The notes under the pieces: model-generated | Told to the model about the DNA's origin: nothing | Database searches by the model: none | Seen by the model: the letters and a program-made list of their open reading frames with translations, nothing else | Position numbers and translations under genes: made by a program | Assembly: GCA_001051155.2 (NCBI GenBank) | Contig: JYIP02000005.1 | Span: forward strand, 3,410,001-3,474,000 | Source of the DNA: Chrysoporthe austroafricana | Taxonomy: Eukaryota > Ascomycota > Sordariomycetes > Diaporthales > Cryphonectriaceae | Length of the DNA: 64,000 bases | Direction of reading: 5' to 3' | In this document: one piece after another, positions 37,922-50,452 of the stretch | How positions within the stretch are numbered: position 1 is the stretch's first letter | How the letters are laid out: every line of letters starts with the position of its first letter

Positions 37922-39253
37922 TCGCGAGAGCATCGGGCAGGATCCAGTCCCGGCTGCGCCCCTCCGCCCTCTGTGCCCTCCTCCTGCTGCTGCCGCTGCT
38001 CTTCGGCGCCGCGGTCGAGGCGTCCGTGGGGGACCGGTTGCCCGAGTTCCGGGAGTGTGTCGAGGTTCGTCGCGACGCGTCGCCGCGGGGGCCGATCGAG
38101 GGACCCCCCTATGGCTGTGATGAAGTATGGCGCCGGTGACTGACCTGTGAGGGGTGCAACGAAACAGGTGTGCAAGCAGGAGAACTGCAGCCCCGGGAAA
38201 CCGCAGACACCCATACGTGAGTTGCCGTCCCCTCCCCCGTCGCCGCGCTCTCCAGGGGCAAATGCTGACGCCAGGGCCCGGCGCCGGACTGCAGCCCTCC
38301 TCCATCGCCTCCTCCTCTGGGACTGCGCCTCGGAGTGCGACCACACGTGCCAGACGCTGGTGACGGCGCAGCGCGTCGCGGCGTCGCAGCCGGTGGTGCA
38401 GTTCCACGGCAAGTGGCCGTTCACGCGGGTGCTGGGCGCGCAGGAGCCGCTGTCGGTGGTGTTCTCGGCGGCGAACCTGTGGGCGCACCTGGACGGGCTG
38501 CGCAAGGTGCGCGCGGCGGTGCCGGCGTCGTACACGCTGCGGCCCTTCTACGTGGGGCTAGCGCACGCCGGGGCCGCGAGCTGGGTCTCCAGCTGCGCGT
38601 TCCACACGCGCGACCTGCCGCTCACCGAGTCGCTCGACTACCTCGGCGCCGGGCTCAGCGTCCTCTACGGCCTGTACTACACGGCCGTCCACCACTTCCG
38701 CCTCGACCGCCCCACGCCGCGCCGCCGCTCCGTCCTGCGCGCCTGGACCGCCCTCTGCGCCGCCCTGTACCTCGCCCACGTCGCCTACCTCACCCTCTGG
38801 CGCTGGGACTACACCTACAACATGGCCGCCAACGTCGCCTGCGGCCTCGTCCAGAACGTCCTCTGGAGCCGCTACAGTTGGACCAAGTACCGCGACTCGG
38901 GCCGCACCTGGGCCATCTGGCCCGGCCTGTGCGTCGCCTGGATCATGCTGGCCATGAGCCTGGAGCTGTTCGACTTCCCGCCCGTCCTGGGCGGGTTCGT
39001 CGACGCCCACTGCCTGTGGCACCTGGGCACTGTCGGACCTACTGTCTTGTTGTATAAGTGAGTATACCCGGCAGACCCTTCAGACTACCCCACCCCCTTT
39101 TTAAGAAGCCCCCTTTCATTAGTAGTGAGTAGGGCGCCGTGGACAAGAGGAGAGGATACTATATGTGAAGTTGTGCTGACGCGGTGGGATAGTTTCTTGG
39201 TGAAGGACGCGCTGGACGATATGGCGGGGAGCATCGAACGGTTCAAGGCATAG
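37918..39253 (+). CDS. PER1: Per1-like GPI-anchor lipid remodelling protein, apparent frameshift at 3' end
   Basis: Four exons, 37918-38064, 38168-38216, 38295-39057 and from 39192, with introns of 103, 78 and 134 nt. The protein has a signal peptide (about 35 residues), a Cys-rich lumenal part (ECVEVCKQENC, then LLLWDCASECDHTCQ), HGKWPF, and about seven membrane helices including AAVPASYTLRPFY, SSCAFHTRDLPLTESLDY and DAHCLWHLGT. The conserved histidines fit the family's metal-dependent lipase fold. Per1/PGAP3 removes an acyl chain from GPI anchors in the ER or Golgi. After FLVKDALDDMAGSIER the frame runs on to a stop at 39517-39519, adding a tail unlike the family. Ignoring one G in the GGG at 39239-39241 gives FKA and a stop at 39251-39253, the usual short Per1 ending. 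The end coordinate assumes the latter; without it the product would be 428 residues. Confidence 0.85.
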
Positions 39254-39676
39254 AGTTACAAGAGGGCGGGGCTTACAACGAGTGTGGTCGAACGTCGGTA
39301 AGAGGAGGCCCATTGGTCAGAGTTGACACAATGTTCACATGCGAGGCAGAGGGGCGAGCAGAGGAAGTGTGCGACATGATACCCTCCCCATGGCAGAAGA
39401 CCTACAAACGCTATATACATCTCTATTTACAACAGCCTATTGAATGGCTTTGGGCGCCAACAACGCGTAATAGTGTACAGACGAAACATGGCCGTGCAAA
39501 TATCCTTCCACCGATGTGATCGGAAGCCACGCTGTGACGCGCACCCGGGCGACTGTTGAAGACGCTCCCGTGAGCATCAAGCCCTTGTCCGATACACACT
39601 TGGCGGCACGCGTTGTGAGGATACTACCTACCCCAGGGCGGGGTATGTGAGGGAGACGGACGACCTACACTTATAG

Positions 39677-42043
39677 CTACCTACGCGGGGGCGCCCTCTT
39701 CTGCTGGCGCCGCCGCCCCAGGTCCTGCTCGATATCAATGACCAGCACCCTCAGTAGCTGATCTGCGGGCGCTGTCGACGCGGCGATCTCTTGGTCTGGT
39801 AATGTCGCAAGACGATGGTCAGCATGTTGCTGTTCTGTCGCCCGAACGCTAGGGGAAGAGAGGAACGGATGAGACCTACCAAAGTCGCCCCGGCGCGCCA
39901 ACACCTCCGCCCACGCCCTCATGAGCTGCGGGTCGTCCCGCAGCAGCTCCAGGGTGGAGGGCTGCCCGCGCCGCGGGAAGTTGGGCGAAGAGGAGCGGAA
40001 GTAGGCCCCGTACTTGACGAGGAGGATGCGGTGGAGGTGATTGATGATGGCGAGGGCGGCCGGGACGTACCCAGGGCCTGTGTGGCGAGAGTCAGCGAGA
40101 AGTCCCAATTCTCCAGTGTTGGGGGTGGGAGGGGGGGACACCACTGTGTTCCATCCGAACAGCACACCAGCAAGGAGACCGAAAGGGTGGGAGCAAAGAT
40201 CTGGACTGGTGACTGAAAAAGAGAGCCATACTTGGACCCTGTCCGCGCATCGACGCCGTATACATCGAGATCAACTGCCGATAAATCAGTATCATTTGCC
40301 AGAGACACGCCAACATGGGCAACTCAATGCCCTTGATGCCCGTGTTGAGGCAAGTGTCTAGCCCCTCGAGCACGCGCCTCTCGGCCGGGACGAGCCCGGC
40401 GAGCGCAAGCCCCTTGAGCTCCGAGAGCACGCCCGCCGGCAGGGACAGGGCGGCGTTGCCGCTCCTCCCCGGCCCGGGACGCACGTAGAGCGCCGGGGCC
40501 CGCCAGATCTGGAACCAGCCCAGCATCTCGCACACGTCACGCAGCAGGCAGCTGGACGAGGGGGGAGCGGGGCTGCTCTTCTTCCGGCTGGGCCTCGCGG
40601 ACAGGGCTGGTGCCGGCATGGGGCGGTCCCGCAGCGTGAAGATGAAGGACCCGATAGCAGCCTCGAACGTCCCAAGCCGTGTCAGCTCCCGCAACACCTG
40701 CCTCTCGGCCCAGCACAGGAGTACCTGGGAGGGAGGGCGTATGTGGGGATGTAGGCGGTAGTAGGCGGCGGGTGAGAAGCAGCCTGGCCAGCTACCACCT
40801 AGCCAGGGCGACTGCACACTGAAATACGCGGCTGCAGGTGGCGACTGGGTGGTTGTTGGGGTTCCCGGCCAGTTTCCTGCTGTCGTCATGGGTACGGAAG
40901 GGAAGGTCGTGAATGGCGGTGGGTAGTACTCTCCGTGGCCCAAGCTGGTATGTGGTAACCAGTTCGTGCTGACGCCGTACCCTTGGAGTGAGAGGGGTAG
41001 ACCGGGTGATTCAGTAGGGGTCTGATCGAAGTCGACCAGAATGTCTACTGGATCACCACATGGTGGATAGCTGCCCATGGGCAGCATCGTCTCGGCCGAG
41101 TCCCCGGGCCAGACACCTGCTGGAGTGATTGTCAGAGACTATTGAAAGATATATCTGGGGGTGTTCAAGTGCTCCTTACTTGGTTTATCTCCGCCCGGAA
41201 GTAGCTCGGCCATCCTCACACGACCACACACCTCGGGGTGGTCCGGGAAGTCCTTGCTGCACAGTGCACAAGGCGAGCCTTGGTCGCACTGAGATGGCAA
41301 AGCAGCGTTAGTTGCCCTACTAGAGTAAATGGAGGATGGTTGGGGATCCATACCTCTCTTTTCAGAATGCGGCACCGATGGCAGGCTCCAAATCTCCGCA
41401 TGTCAGCTACTTTGGCGCGCTGTGGTCCTAGGAGAGGATGGTTTCGCCCGCTCTTCCTGCTTCCATCTCTCTTCATGAGAGGAGCAGAGAGTGGGATATT
41501 GACGGAACGACCAACGACAGAAGGCCGGCCGTGGGTTGCAAACCCGGGCGACGATATGTCGAGGAAAGGTATTCTGGGGCGAGATACACGATGACCGTGG
41601 CGACGGACAGTAGGCGGCAGGCTGCCTCGGAGGTCGACCTCCTGGGTGAGATCCGGAGGGCGTGCCGGTTGTCCCTGATCGTAGATCTCGGGAGCCTCTC
41701 CAATGTATTGGAAATCGACCTGGGAAACTCTCAAGTCCTCGCGGCTGCCCTCAGGCAGCGTCACATCGAAATCATGATAGTACGTTCCAGGGTCACCGGG
41801 CGGGGGATCGAGAGTTGAGCTTGTCTGAGGTCTATACGAAGACGCTTCGGTTGTGCCCAGGGTCAAGGCTGGCTCATGGCTCTCGGAGACGAAGGAGGCG
41901 GATTCGTCGCGGCCGTATACCGTCGAAGGCGCGAGATATTCGGGCAATGTTTCCGAACTGAAAGGATTGAAGTCCCACAAACTGTCATTGTTGCCTTCTA
42001 GCTCGTCGATGATGCGATGGATCTCGTCGAATTGATAGTCCAT
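39677..42043 (-). CDS. Zn2Cys6 (fungal-type) transcription factor with internal zinc cluster
   Basis: Five exons, 42043-41354, 41288-41180, 41119-40232, 40077-39880 and 39795-39677, encode 667 residues; introns are 65, 60, 154 and 84 nt and all phases agree. The zinc cluster is at residues 221-251, split by the first intron: ACHRCRILKRE from exon 1 and CDQGSPCALC...C from exon 2, spacing C-x2-C-x6-C-x5-C-x2-C-x10-C. The 220 residues before it are acidic and disordered. The C-terminal half is helical, with segments such as VLLCWAERQVLRELTRLGTF, CLLRDVCEMLGWFQIWRAP and HLHRILLVKYG, like ligand-responsive fungal regulators. An alternative 93-nt stopless intron at 40725-40817 would shorten the protein to 636 residues. 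At the third intron an upstream GTCCAA donor would also keep frame. Target genes are unknown; no biosynthetic enzymes flank it. Confidence 0.85.
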
Positions 42044-44348
42044 GGCGGTAGTGAGGCTGCGGGGTGGCGAGTTCAGTAGCCTGAACAAGGGCCGTGAAAG
42101 CTGATGATCCTGAACTCGGGTGTTTCGAGGGAGAGTGTACTTTTTCTTATCACGGAAGAGAACAGGAGTTGATCGCGACGATCACTTGATAAAGGCTGCG
42201 CCGCCTTTACAAAGGGGCGTCAAGACGGCCTGGTTGGGCGGAATCATGACGTTGCGATTCTGAGGCGCGAAGCTGTGCTGTTGCGATTCGCCCCGGCTGG
42301 TTTGGGACTCGAGGCTCCGCAGAGCCTCTTCCACACCGAGAAAATGTAGTAAGCTTATCACGTGTGCGCTCAAATGATGCAGTTTCGCCTCAGGCGCAAT
42401 AAGACATCTGCACTTTTCCCCGCGGTCAATCTCGACACTCGTCGTTTATAGCCGGAGATGCTGCGCCAGCTGGCTGCAAGACACCCCAGGCAGCTCCGCT
42501 TGGGCAACACGACTTCGTGCGCGAGTACGCTAGATAGGTTGCTCAGCCTGAGGCTTAGCAAACAACAATAGTTGCACTGCATTGGGCAACGCAGGTAGGT
42601 CTTGCACGGGACACCACTGCTAATCTGTGATGACGGTGCGAGAGTCTGCTTCCTGATGATCAGAGGACTTGGGGCCCTGTTCGGGCCTTGTGTAGGATAC
42701 GGTTTGGCCGTATTTTACCAATATCTAAAGACAACAGCAGATATTCCAAGCTGTTCATGAGAGACCGTAGCAGCCCTTAGCCGGAGTGTTGAGTGAAACA
42801 CTATGAGAGCTTTACATGTCAGCTTCATCTTGACCCCTCTTTTCATAGTGCGCCTCTCTGCTAGTATGTGGTTTCCATCCGCGGTGGCAGTCGCCCTGAG
42901 CAAATGCTGACTATCGGCATCCAGGACCGGTCTTGGTCCTGCGGTCCTTACTCTGTACTCGCAAGATTGCAGGAGTTCCTGATCCGGCTGCGGATTGGTA
43001 TGGATCCAAGCCCCCTGCTGTGACTAGCAAGTCATTCAGCTTCTGGCAGTCCGGCTGCCCCAAACCAGGAGCACATCAGGCAGCTTTTGCGTCCTTACGC
43101 GCGGGTCACTGTGGACTCTGTTCCTTCCCGTTGATCTCCATTCCCACGACTGGACCCCCGGGCGACTGCTCGCCACCAAGAAAATACTCCTGCACAACGT
43201 TGGATCCGAGTTACTGACGAGGAGGATCGCACTTTGGTTGTGGGCGCGTATTACGAGAGACCATCTCAACTCGAATGGCGATATGCAGGCAAAGGCCTGC
43301 CAGATGCCGAGGGACTGATAACAACGAACAGCGTGCGAGGGCAATTCCCCGACCAACAGCGGCACGTCGGTCGGGATCAAGGAGGGGACTGGAGCGACGA
43401 TTTACATAACTGCTGCTTGTAGGAGTGGGTAGGCACCAAGGCCAAGCCAGAGCCGCACTGGTAGGCCGAGACCAGCAGGAAACGATGTCGTAGCAGATGC
43501 GTGTGCTTGGACGTCAATGGAGCGTGAGGTGTTCCTAGAGGACGAGGCCATCCATCGGCCCTGTGACACTGCACGAACCAGAGAGGGTCGGTCGGCGCAG
43601 CAGCGGCCAGGAAAGGGCAGCACCGGCACAAAAGTGTCCGACGTGCTTGTGGCTTGCAGGATCCGCGGGGCCCCTGCCTCAGATCGACCGACGTTTGGCT
43701 GACCCCGGAAGCCAAGAAGCTTTGAGATGTGCTTCCGGGCCCGCCGGGGCCACTCGAAGTTGGAAGGAACAGATTCCTGTCTGTCCTTGGAATCCTCCAC
43801 GTCTGCAAGTGGCCAAATTAGACTTTTAGAATGATTATCTCGGTAAGTCGCTCACCAGGGCTCGCAAGGTCCGGATAACGTGCTAAGAAGATTGGCTGTG
43901 CTTGCAAGATGATCTCGTTACACGGGTGATGAGACGAGCGCGAGATGGAGGGGACCGGATGACGCTGGGAAAGGAGAGATATGCCGAGGAGAGCTGCTCT
44001 CTGCAGGTTGCCCTCCAGCCCCCTGATCTGCTGATTTCTGATGGAGATCTTATCCACCTGGGTCCGGAATGATCCATACAGAATAGATGAGCTTCGTACG
44101 GACCGGCGCAGAAGAGCTCGGAGATACCGGTAGCTACAAGGTGGGACGAAGACGACGCCACGGTGGTGTCGAGTACGCGGGAAGCTCGTCCTGGCAGGCC
44201 ACTCGGCTGAGGTGCGTGTCGTGAGGTGATATTAGGTATCATGGTATCGAGTTGCAGTGGAGGCGGGCTGCGGACGCACGGGACGCGGGAGGCTTGATCC
44301 GCGCCTCCCGGTCAAGATTCGCGAGGGAGTAAGAAGGGGAAATTAAAG

Positions 44349-44384
<36 letters not shown>

Positions 44385-44446
44385 CCCCCCTGTCACCCCC
44401 CGGGGGGACGCGGGGCGGGGTNGCGCCCCCGATAGAGAAAAGAGAG

Positions 44447-44504
<58 letters not shown>
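44349..44504. other. Probable assembly artefact: homopolymers flanking an undetermined base
   Basis: A run of 34 A is followed by 8 C, a C6/G6 palindrome-like junction, G-rich sequence with an N at 44422, then 58 A. Such stacked homopolymers around an unresolved base are typical of a badly joined contig or low-quality read ends, so sequence continuity here is not secure. Confidence 0.8.
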
Positions 44505-44508
<4 letters not shown>

Positions 44509-45320
44509 GTCATTGTCCGCCACGAGTGAGACGGGAGGGCCTCGATGACTTGCAGAGGGGTCTGCAGCGCAGACTCGAGTCATGGATGTCGACGGCGTCT
44601 CGATACCGGTGGGTGCTATAAATAGTGAGGCCTGTCTCAGTCAGTCAGAAGGACCATTGAAAAGCCTCAGCAAGTAGCCTCCGAGCGTCCCGTGGGCGTG
44701 GACCCTGGCTGCGTAAACAGGAGACGCGAGCCGTCTCACGACGCTGTCCACGACCTCGTATACAGCCTTGGGAGGCAGGTCGAGGTTAGAGATTGGTGCT
44801 GTGTGGTACAGGACACAGATTAGCGCCGCCTGTGGTTGTGGAGATGACTGTAGGCTGGACATGGACGCGGGACGCCACATAGAGAGCCGAAAAAACCCAA
44901 ATGGATGGGCCCCCTTCCTCGTGCATCTGCACCCAGGGCCCTTCTGAGCCGTCAGAGCCGTTACTATGTAGGGCTGTTTAGACTTACTTTAGCATTAGAC
45001 CGTGCGGGTGGCGGCCTTGTCTAGCACGACGCCTCGAACTGGTAAGTAGCAGAGTAGGTGGATGGCTCGATGGGGTCGGGCTCCGGCAGTTTGGGACTGC
45101 TAAAACGGAGCTAGCATCAGGATGGGTATCAAGAGTCGACATCAGAAACAAAACCTAGCCCGACACGGGCGAGAGGCTGCACGTGGTTGCGAGGCCGTAG
45201 AAAGAAGAGGGGGGAAACAAAGAAAGCAACGAAAAAAAGTACCGAGACCGCTTCCAACCACCTCGTACCCGCTGCCTCACGGCCTGTGCCTCAGCCGCCT
45301 GGCAGCTGGGAGGGCCAGCG

Positions 45321-45486
45321 GTACTAGAGTACTAAGTAGTTCTTGCTCAGCCGCAGCCACGTCTTCTTAACAGGGCCCCGGCAGGTACCCGCATACCCAG
45401 TACGCAAGTACTCTCCCCAGCAGCAGCCCCTCGCTTACTACAGTCCGTACTCAGCCGTAGTACTATCGTACGTTGTACCGCGGTAC
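45321..45486. repeat. GTAC-rich island (ten GTAC in 166 bases)
   Basis: The palindromic tetramer GTAC begins at 45321, 45329, 45385, 45400, 45408, 45447, 45460, 45468, 45475 and 45483. Random sequence would give fewer than one. Flanks vary, so this is not a simple tandem repeat. Confidence 0.7.
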
Positions 45487-46020
45487 CCCGGTGCCGTAGC
45501 GGGTAGCGACCCCTGAAGCTCGTCATCCAGCGTTCCTCGCGTGTTGACCGCACCACCCGTCACGGCTCGACGACGTCCTGCGAGCCTGCGAAGCTGCCAC
45601 TCTGCCATCTGCCAACATCGCCCAGCGTGACAGCCTCCCTCCCGCCCCTACCGCGCAAGTACCAGAGGGCTTTGCCCTGCCCGGCTCCACGATGCGAGCT
45701 TGGCAGGGCTGTGCCCCCACAAGGCGGCGTCGGCGGATATGGTTACCTTGCTAGTCCTGGGGCAGATCCGGTAACCTGCTTCTAGGCTCTGCACCCATCC
45801 ATCATCGTGCAGATTTTAGGCGACCGGCCGAATACGGGCCGCAGCGCCTGGCCTGGGAGACTTTCTACATCGCGGCCGAGGCCTGCCACGGGGCGGCACT
45901 TGACCTTCTCTGCTGTATCGGCGCCCTTACTGTGTGGTGTGGCAGTCCGGCCCAGTCCCACTGGCTCTGCTCTACCCTGACGAGATGAAGCGGCTGAGAG
46001 TGGCTGCTTGCTGACACCGG

Positions 46021-46053
46021 TGCTGATGCTGATGCTGATGCTGATGCTGATGC
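46021..46053 (+). repeat. TGCTGA hexanucleotide microsatellite
   Basis: Five perfect TGCTGA units plus a partial one. It lies in non-coding sequence. Confidence 0.85.
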
Positions 46054-46684
46054 GTGACGACCCGCCCTCTCAGTAGCCACGACAGCAGGCTTTCCTGCGG
46101 ACGGGACCCCCTAAGAAAGAACAGACGAGACCCATCGGGATCCTCGCTGTCAAATCTCTCTGCCTAAGTAAGTACCTGAGCTACTGAGTATTACGCCCAG
46201 CGGCCTGATCGACTTGTCCACCATCGCTAACCCTGTCATGCCTGTCCAGCTGCTGGCAGCGCCGAGTGGGTCTTCGACATCGCATCACTACCCAGTACCC
46301 ACTACTCCTCTGGACGTCTCCCAGCTCCTCGGTCCCATCCTCCCCGCCTCCACAGCCCTCCGCGACGACATCGCCTCTTCTGCAGCTGTCCTGTGCGTAC
46401 CATTTACTGCCACCGTACATAGTACCGATCGCCGTGCCGTGCAAGGGTCCCTCGCGCCCTCACTTTCTGTTACACATTCGATTGCTCCACCAGCGGTGTC
46501 TCATCCAACCCGAGCCGCAGAACGCGTCACGGCCTCCTGACCGATTCTGAGTTGCGCCCCCCCCCTTCCGCCCCCTCCGCTGCCCCAGCAGACCCAGTAC
46601 CAGTATTGAATACGCACAACCTTGAGAGAGGGACCCCAGAGGTTCACCGAGTGGCCCCTCCATCAGCAGTGGCGGGCATAGTAT

Positions 46685-46701
46685 ACACACACACACACAC
46701 A
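46685..46701 (+). repeat. Short CA dinucleotide repeat
   Basis: About eight AC units in the leader region of the gene at 46946. Confidence 0.8.
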
Positions 46702-46945
46702 TACGCGAACCGACCACAGGGCTGTACCAACAGTCACAGTACAGTGCCGACTTAACCCCGTTTGCCAGGCCGAGCCCTTTTTGGCCCCATTATCCCTAGC
46801 AGTTGGCTCTTGCTTCCTGCTTTGGACCATCTGGTTAGTCTGTTGTTTCGTTTTCTTTCGCGAGGGCTTGCTAGACACCTCGCCATCTCTCCCTCCTCCA
46901 TCCTGACCTACTCCATGAGCGAGCTCTGAGGCCGCACCGCTCAAC

Positions 46946-49900
46946 ATGCTGTCGAGCAAGTCCTCCCGCTCCTCCAGGGGGAGCAAGGGCTCCATCCTAT
47001 CCATGCCCTCCAGGTCCGTCACCAACCTGCTTGCCACCGGTTCACTGCGGGACAGAGACCATGTCGAGTCTCTGGGGCAACCCGTGAAGCTGCCGGACCA
47101 GGTGGGCACGGTGGATGGTGACGAGGCTGGCGCAAGGCCACGGAGGCGAAAGTCTAAGTTGAACGTGTTGACGTCGTTCTTCTCGACCACAAGCTCCACC
47201 GGCTCGCAGAGGAAGCCCACGGCCACGGCGGCCGACCGTCTCCGCCCGAAGACCGCTGACGAAACAGTATCTTCGTCGCAGATAAGAGAGAAGCCTATTG
47301 CCCGGAAACCTGTGCCCTCGGCTATCGAGACCAACAAGCAGTCCTCCCTCGACGAGAGCCCTAATACATCCTCCAACCCCCACGATTCGCTGTCCACCGT
47401 CGATCACTCTTCAGAAGTCTTAGGACTGAATACCCCCACGCCAGCTACACAGGTCTCTGACTTCGACTTCGGCTTCGAGCGCACAGAGTCCCCCGAGGCA
47501 GCTGATACTGCAGTCGGTCACCAGAGAGAACAAGACGCCGACATGTCGGCCGTCATTCAGAAGCACCAGAGAGGCCAGTCCTCTACCAGCGGCGCTCCTC
47601 AGCGCGTGCCTCCTCTACCTCCAAAGATACCTCTGCCACAGGGGCTGGCAGACGTCCCGGCCAACGGATCGCCAACTTCTCCCCCTCCGCCGAGATCGAG
47701 AGGCAGCGAGAGGAGGAGCAGTTCGGCTCAGCCCTTGCCATCCAACAGCCAAAATGACGGCCGTGCCAAGCTAGGAAAGAGGCGTCCTTCACCACCAGCC
47801 CAACTACCACGGGTCAGAAGCAGCTCGGCGCATCCGCCACCGAACCGGAGTTCGACGGTGGACAGCTCCCGAGCCGTGTCCTCGCCAATAGAACCCAGAC
47901 CGACGTCGAAACACTCTAATGACGGCGATGGCCGCGGGCGGCTGAGGCGGACCTGGATGCCCGGCGGACGGTCGAGGTCTGGGTCCATGTCGAAGGATCT
48001 GAAGAAGATGTCACCGAACAAGGCATGGATCATGGCTGCCGACAACCACGCAGACTATAATACTGCCTTTTTGATGAACGGCGAGAAGGTAGTTCCGATC
48101 CGAAATCCCGTGTGTCTGGTATGAGCGCATATTGACTATCCACAGGTCCCAGAACTCTGGAATGAGAACGGACGTATCCTCGTCCATCTCTTCCCCAAAG
48201 GCAGCGGGAAAGGCCCTTCCTTCAAGATCCCTGCGCAATCGATAGAAGCATCGATGGTGTTTCACGAATTAATCCAGGGAGAGATCGAGAGCAGCAGACA
48301 CCAGCGCGGAAGAGGCACGAGTTTTACCGGACGCGACAGCTTAGCGGCCGAGGACGCCACCCGCTTGCCCTTGACTTTTGCCGTGCCGGAGACGCCATCG
48401 GGCGAGGTCCGTTTGTACATCCCTCCCCCCATGCCACACCCTGATCGTGCACACGACGACGATGCGGGACAGCCCAGTCTGCAGCGGCTGATCGCGGTGC
48501 GGAACCTTTTTGCCTTCTTGACTGGTCAGCCGCTCGTAGGGACCAAGGCACGCCCGACTGTCTTCTCCGCGTTCCTGGAGATATCGTCACTGCTGAAGGA
48601 ATTCGACTTCATGAGCATGGACGGGATGACTTGGGGCGAGGCGGTCGATATGAGCTTTGGTTTCTACATGGCCCAGCTGGCTCTCGCTGACGTGCGCCAC
48701 AGCCGCGAGAAGACGTTGGAGGCTGTCATCTTGGGAGAGCGGATGAAGTGCTGGGAGCTGTACAATGAGGCGTACACCCATGCGGTCGGCAAATGGCAGG
48801 CAATCGTCTCGCTGAATTCGCCCTTGTCGCAGTACATTTCTCCTGAGGTCCGGCGACGCCTCGAACGCGCGAACCTGGATCTGCGCAACCGGCAGGATGC
48901 CGTAAATTCGAGGCTGGAGGAGTTCGAATTCCCGGCGCTTTTCGCTGGCGTGGCGGGTTCTTCCGAATTCAAAGACGTTCGTTTCAACAGGTGGAAGACG
49001 GCCTTCTCGCGGATGAGGACCTTCACCCATGACTACTATAAGGGGCTGTTCGGGAGCTGGCCACCAAAGGCAAGGAGCAAGAAGAATCCGTTTTCGGAGA
49101 ATGGTCTCAATAGACTGGTGCTCAAGGCGTTGTACGCGGACCTGTGCTCTCTGTACGACCTGCTCGTGGACCGGGACTCTCTCACACCGCGCGTCATCGA
49201 CCAAGCCCCGGAGGACGTGTCCGACAAAGAAGTCGACCAGAACATCAAAGCTCTGAGGAAGATGCTGAGCGAATTCGACCAATCGTCTCCGCCTGTACTA
49301 CCGCCGATACCTTTCGACATTCCCAAGATCCCGACTATGAAATCCGTGCTCGCAAACTATGATGAAATGAAGGAGAAGGATCGCGCGAAGTTCGACCGGA
49401 AGATCAAGGAGCACGAAGTCCAACTGGTCCTGCACAAGTCATACAACTTCGATACGGACAGCGTTGCCACACCTTTTCTCGAGCTGTTCAAGGATTTCGA
49501 CCTCGATATGGCTAAGGGCAAAAACTCGGGCGAGATGGCCGACAACCGGATGGGCATTTGGCTCTTCCTCTATGTGGTGATCCAGTCCCTCCCCCTCCTA
49601 GTTATCGATGCTCCCGACCTGCAATTCACCGAGGGTGTCGAGTACTTCCTCTGCCAGCCACCGATGGGTAACGCTCCGTGGATCGAGGATGCTGGTGCAG
49701 CACGGAAGGCCTGGTATCAGATCCCCGGCAGCTCCGTCAAGGTCGAGCTCTCGGCAGACGTAGTCATGTTCTCCGTCGAGGGCACGTACGAGCGCTCACA
49801 CTGCTGGGAGGTAGCTAAGTTGTGGGACGAGGCAAAGATGAACGGCGAGAGCGCCGACCTGCTCGGCCTCCCACCGCCACCAAACGGTCCACTGTCGGGC

Positions 49901-50452
49901 GTAGAGCCGCCGCTCTCGCCACTGCAGCCTCCTGGCGCCGTCTTCGAGGACATGGACCCGGGCTATCACAGCAGCAACGGCGCATCACCCTCCAGTTCGA
50001 CGCCCGGATCACCTGCATCGGGCCCACTGAGGCGCGTGCCCGCTCCCGGCAGCGGCCTTGCCCAAGGACGAGGCACAGGCTCTCAATACCGCTCGAGTTT
50101 CGCCGGCGTTGTAGGGCTGGAAATGCTCCCCAGCCCAATGCAGGTTCCTGTCGATAGACGCTCGAGCCGCGCGTACGGCTCGCAGATGCACGCGCGCTCC
50201 GAGTCTCTCACACCACGACCACAGAGCGCAGGCGGTGGCGCCACTGGATCCGCCAGCATCCGGAGCGTGCGGAGCTCTACCAACATGAGGAACGAGAGTC
50301 CGGTCCGGGGCCCGCCCACGCCGCGCAGCGCGACGCCCAACAGTGCGAGCCACAACCGGAACGCGAGCAGTACCTTCGACGATATCCTCAAGGACATGGG
50401 CAACCAGAAGGACAGCAGCAAGAAGCCGTCCAAGAAGAAGTTCGGGCTCTAG
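46946..50452 (+). CDS. Large conserved fungal protein of unknown function (possibly DUF8004 family)
   Basis: Two exons, 46946-48088 and 48146-50452, encode 1149 residues; the 57-nt intron (GTAGTT donor, CCACAG acceptor) joins LMNGEKV to PELWNENGRILVHLFPKG. The N-terminal 350 residues are disordered, with many Ser, Pro and Arg. A folded core spans about residues 360-910: KAWIMAADNHADYNTAF, SFKIPAQSIEASMVFHELI, LQRLIAVRNLFAFLTGQPL, FGFYMAQLALADVRHSREK, WKTAFSRMRTFTHDYYKGLF and LPLLVIDAPDLQFTEGVEYF. The tail is again disordered. From memory this resembles a family catalogued as DUF8004, which I could not verify. No catalytic motif, membrane helix or signal peptide was seen. The frame remains open and coding-like for 68 codons after the TAG. 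Confidence 0.82.

Larger units (their letters stand above)
42044..46945. other. Gene-poor spacer with assembly scar and simple repeats
   Basis: 4.9 kb without a supported gene. It contains a suspect homopolymer block around an N, a GTAC-rich island at 45321-45486, a TGCTGA hexamer repeat and a CA run. The right end is CT-rich and probably holds the promoter and leader of the gene at 46946. Scattered open frames lack motifs. Confidence 0.5.
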
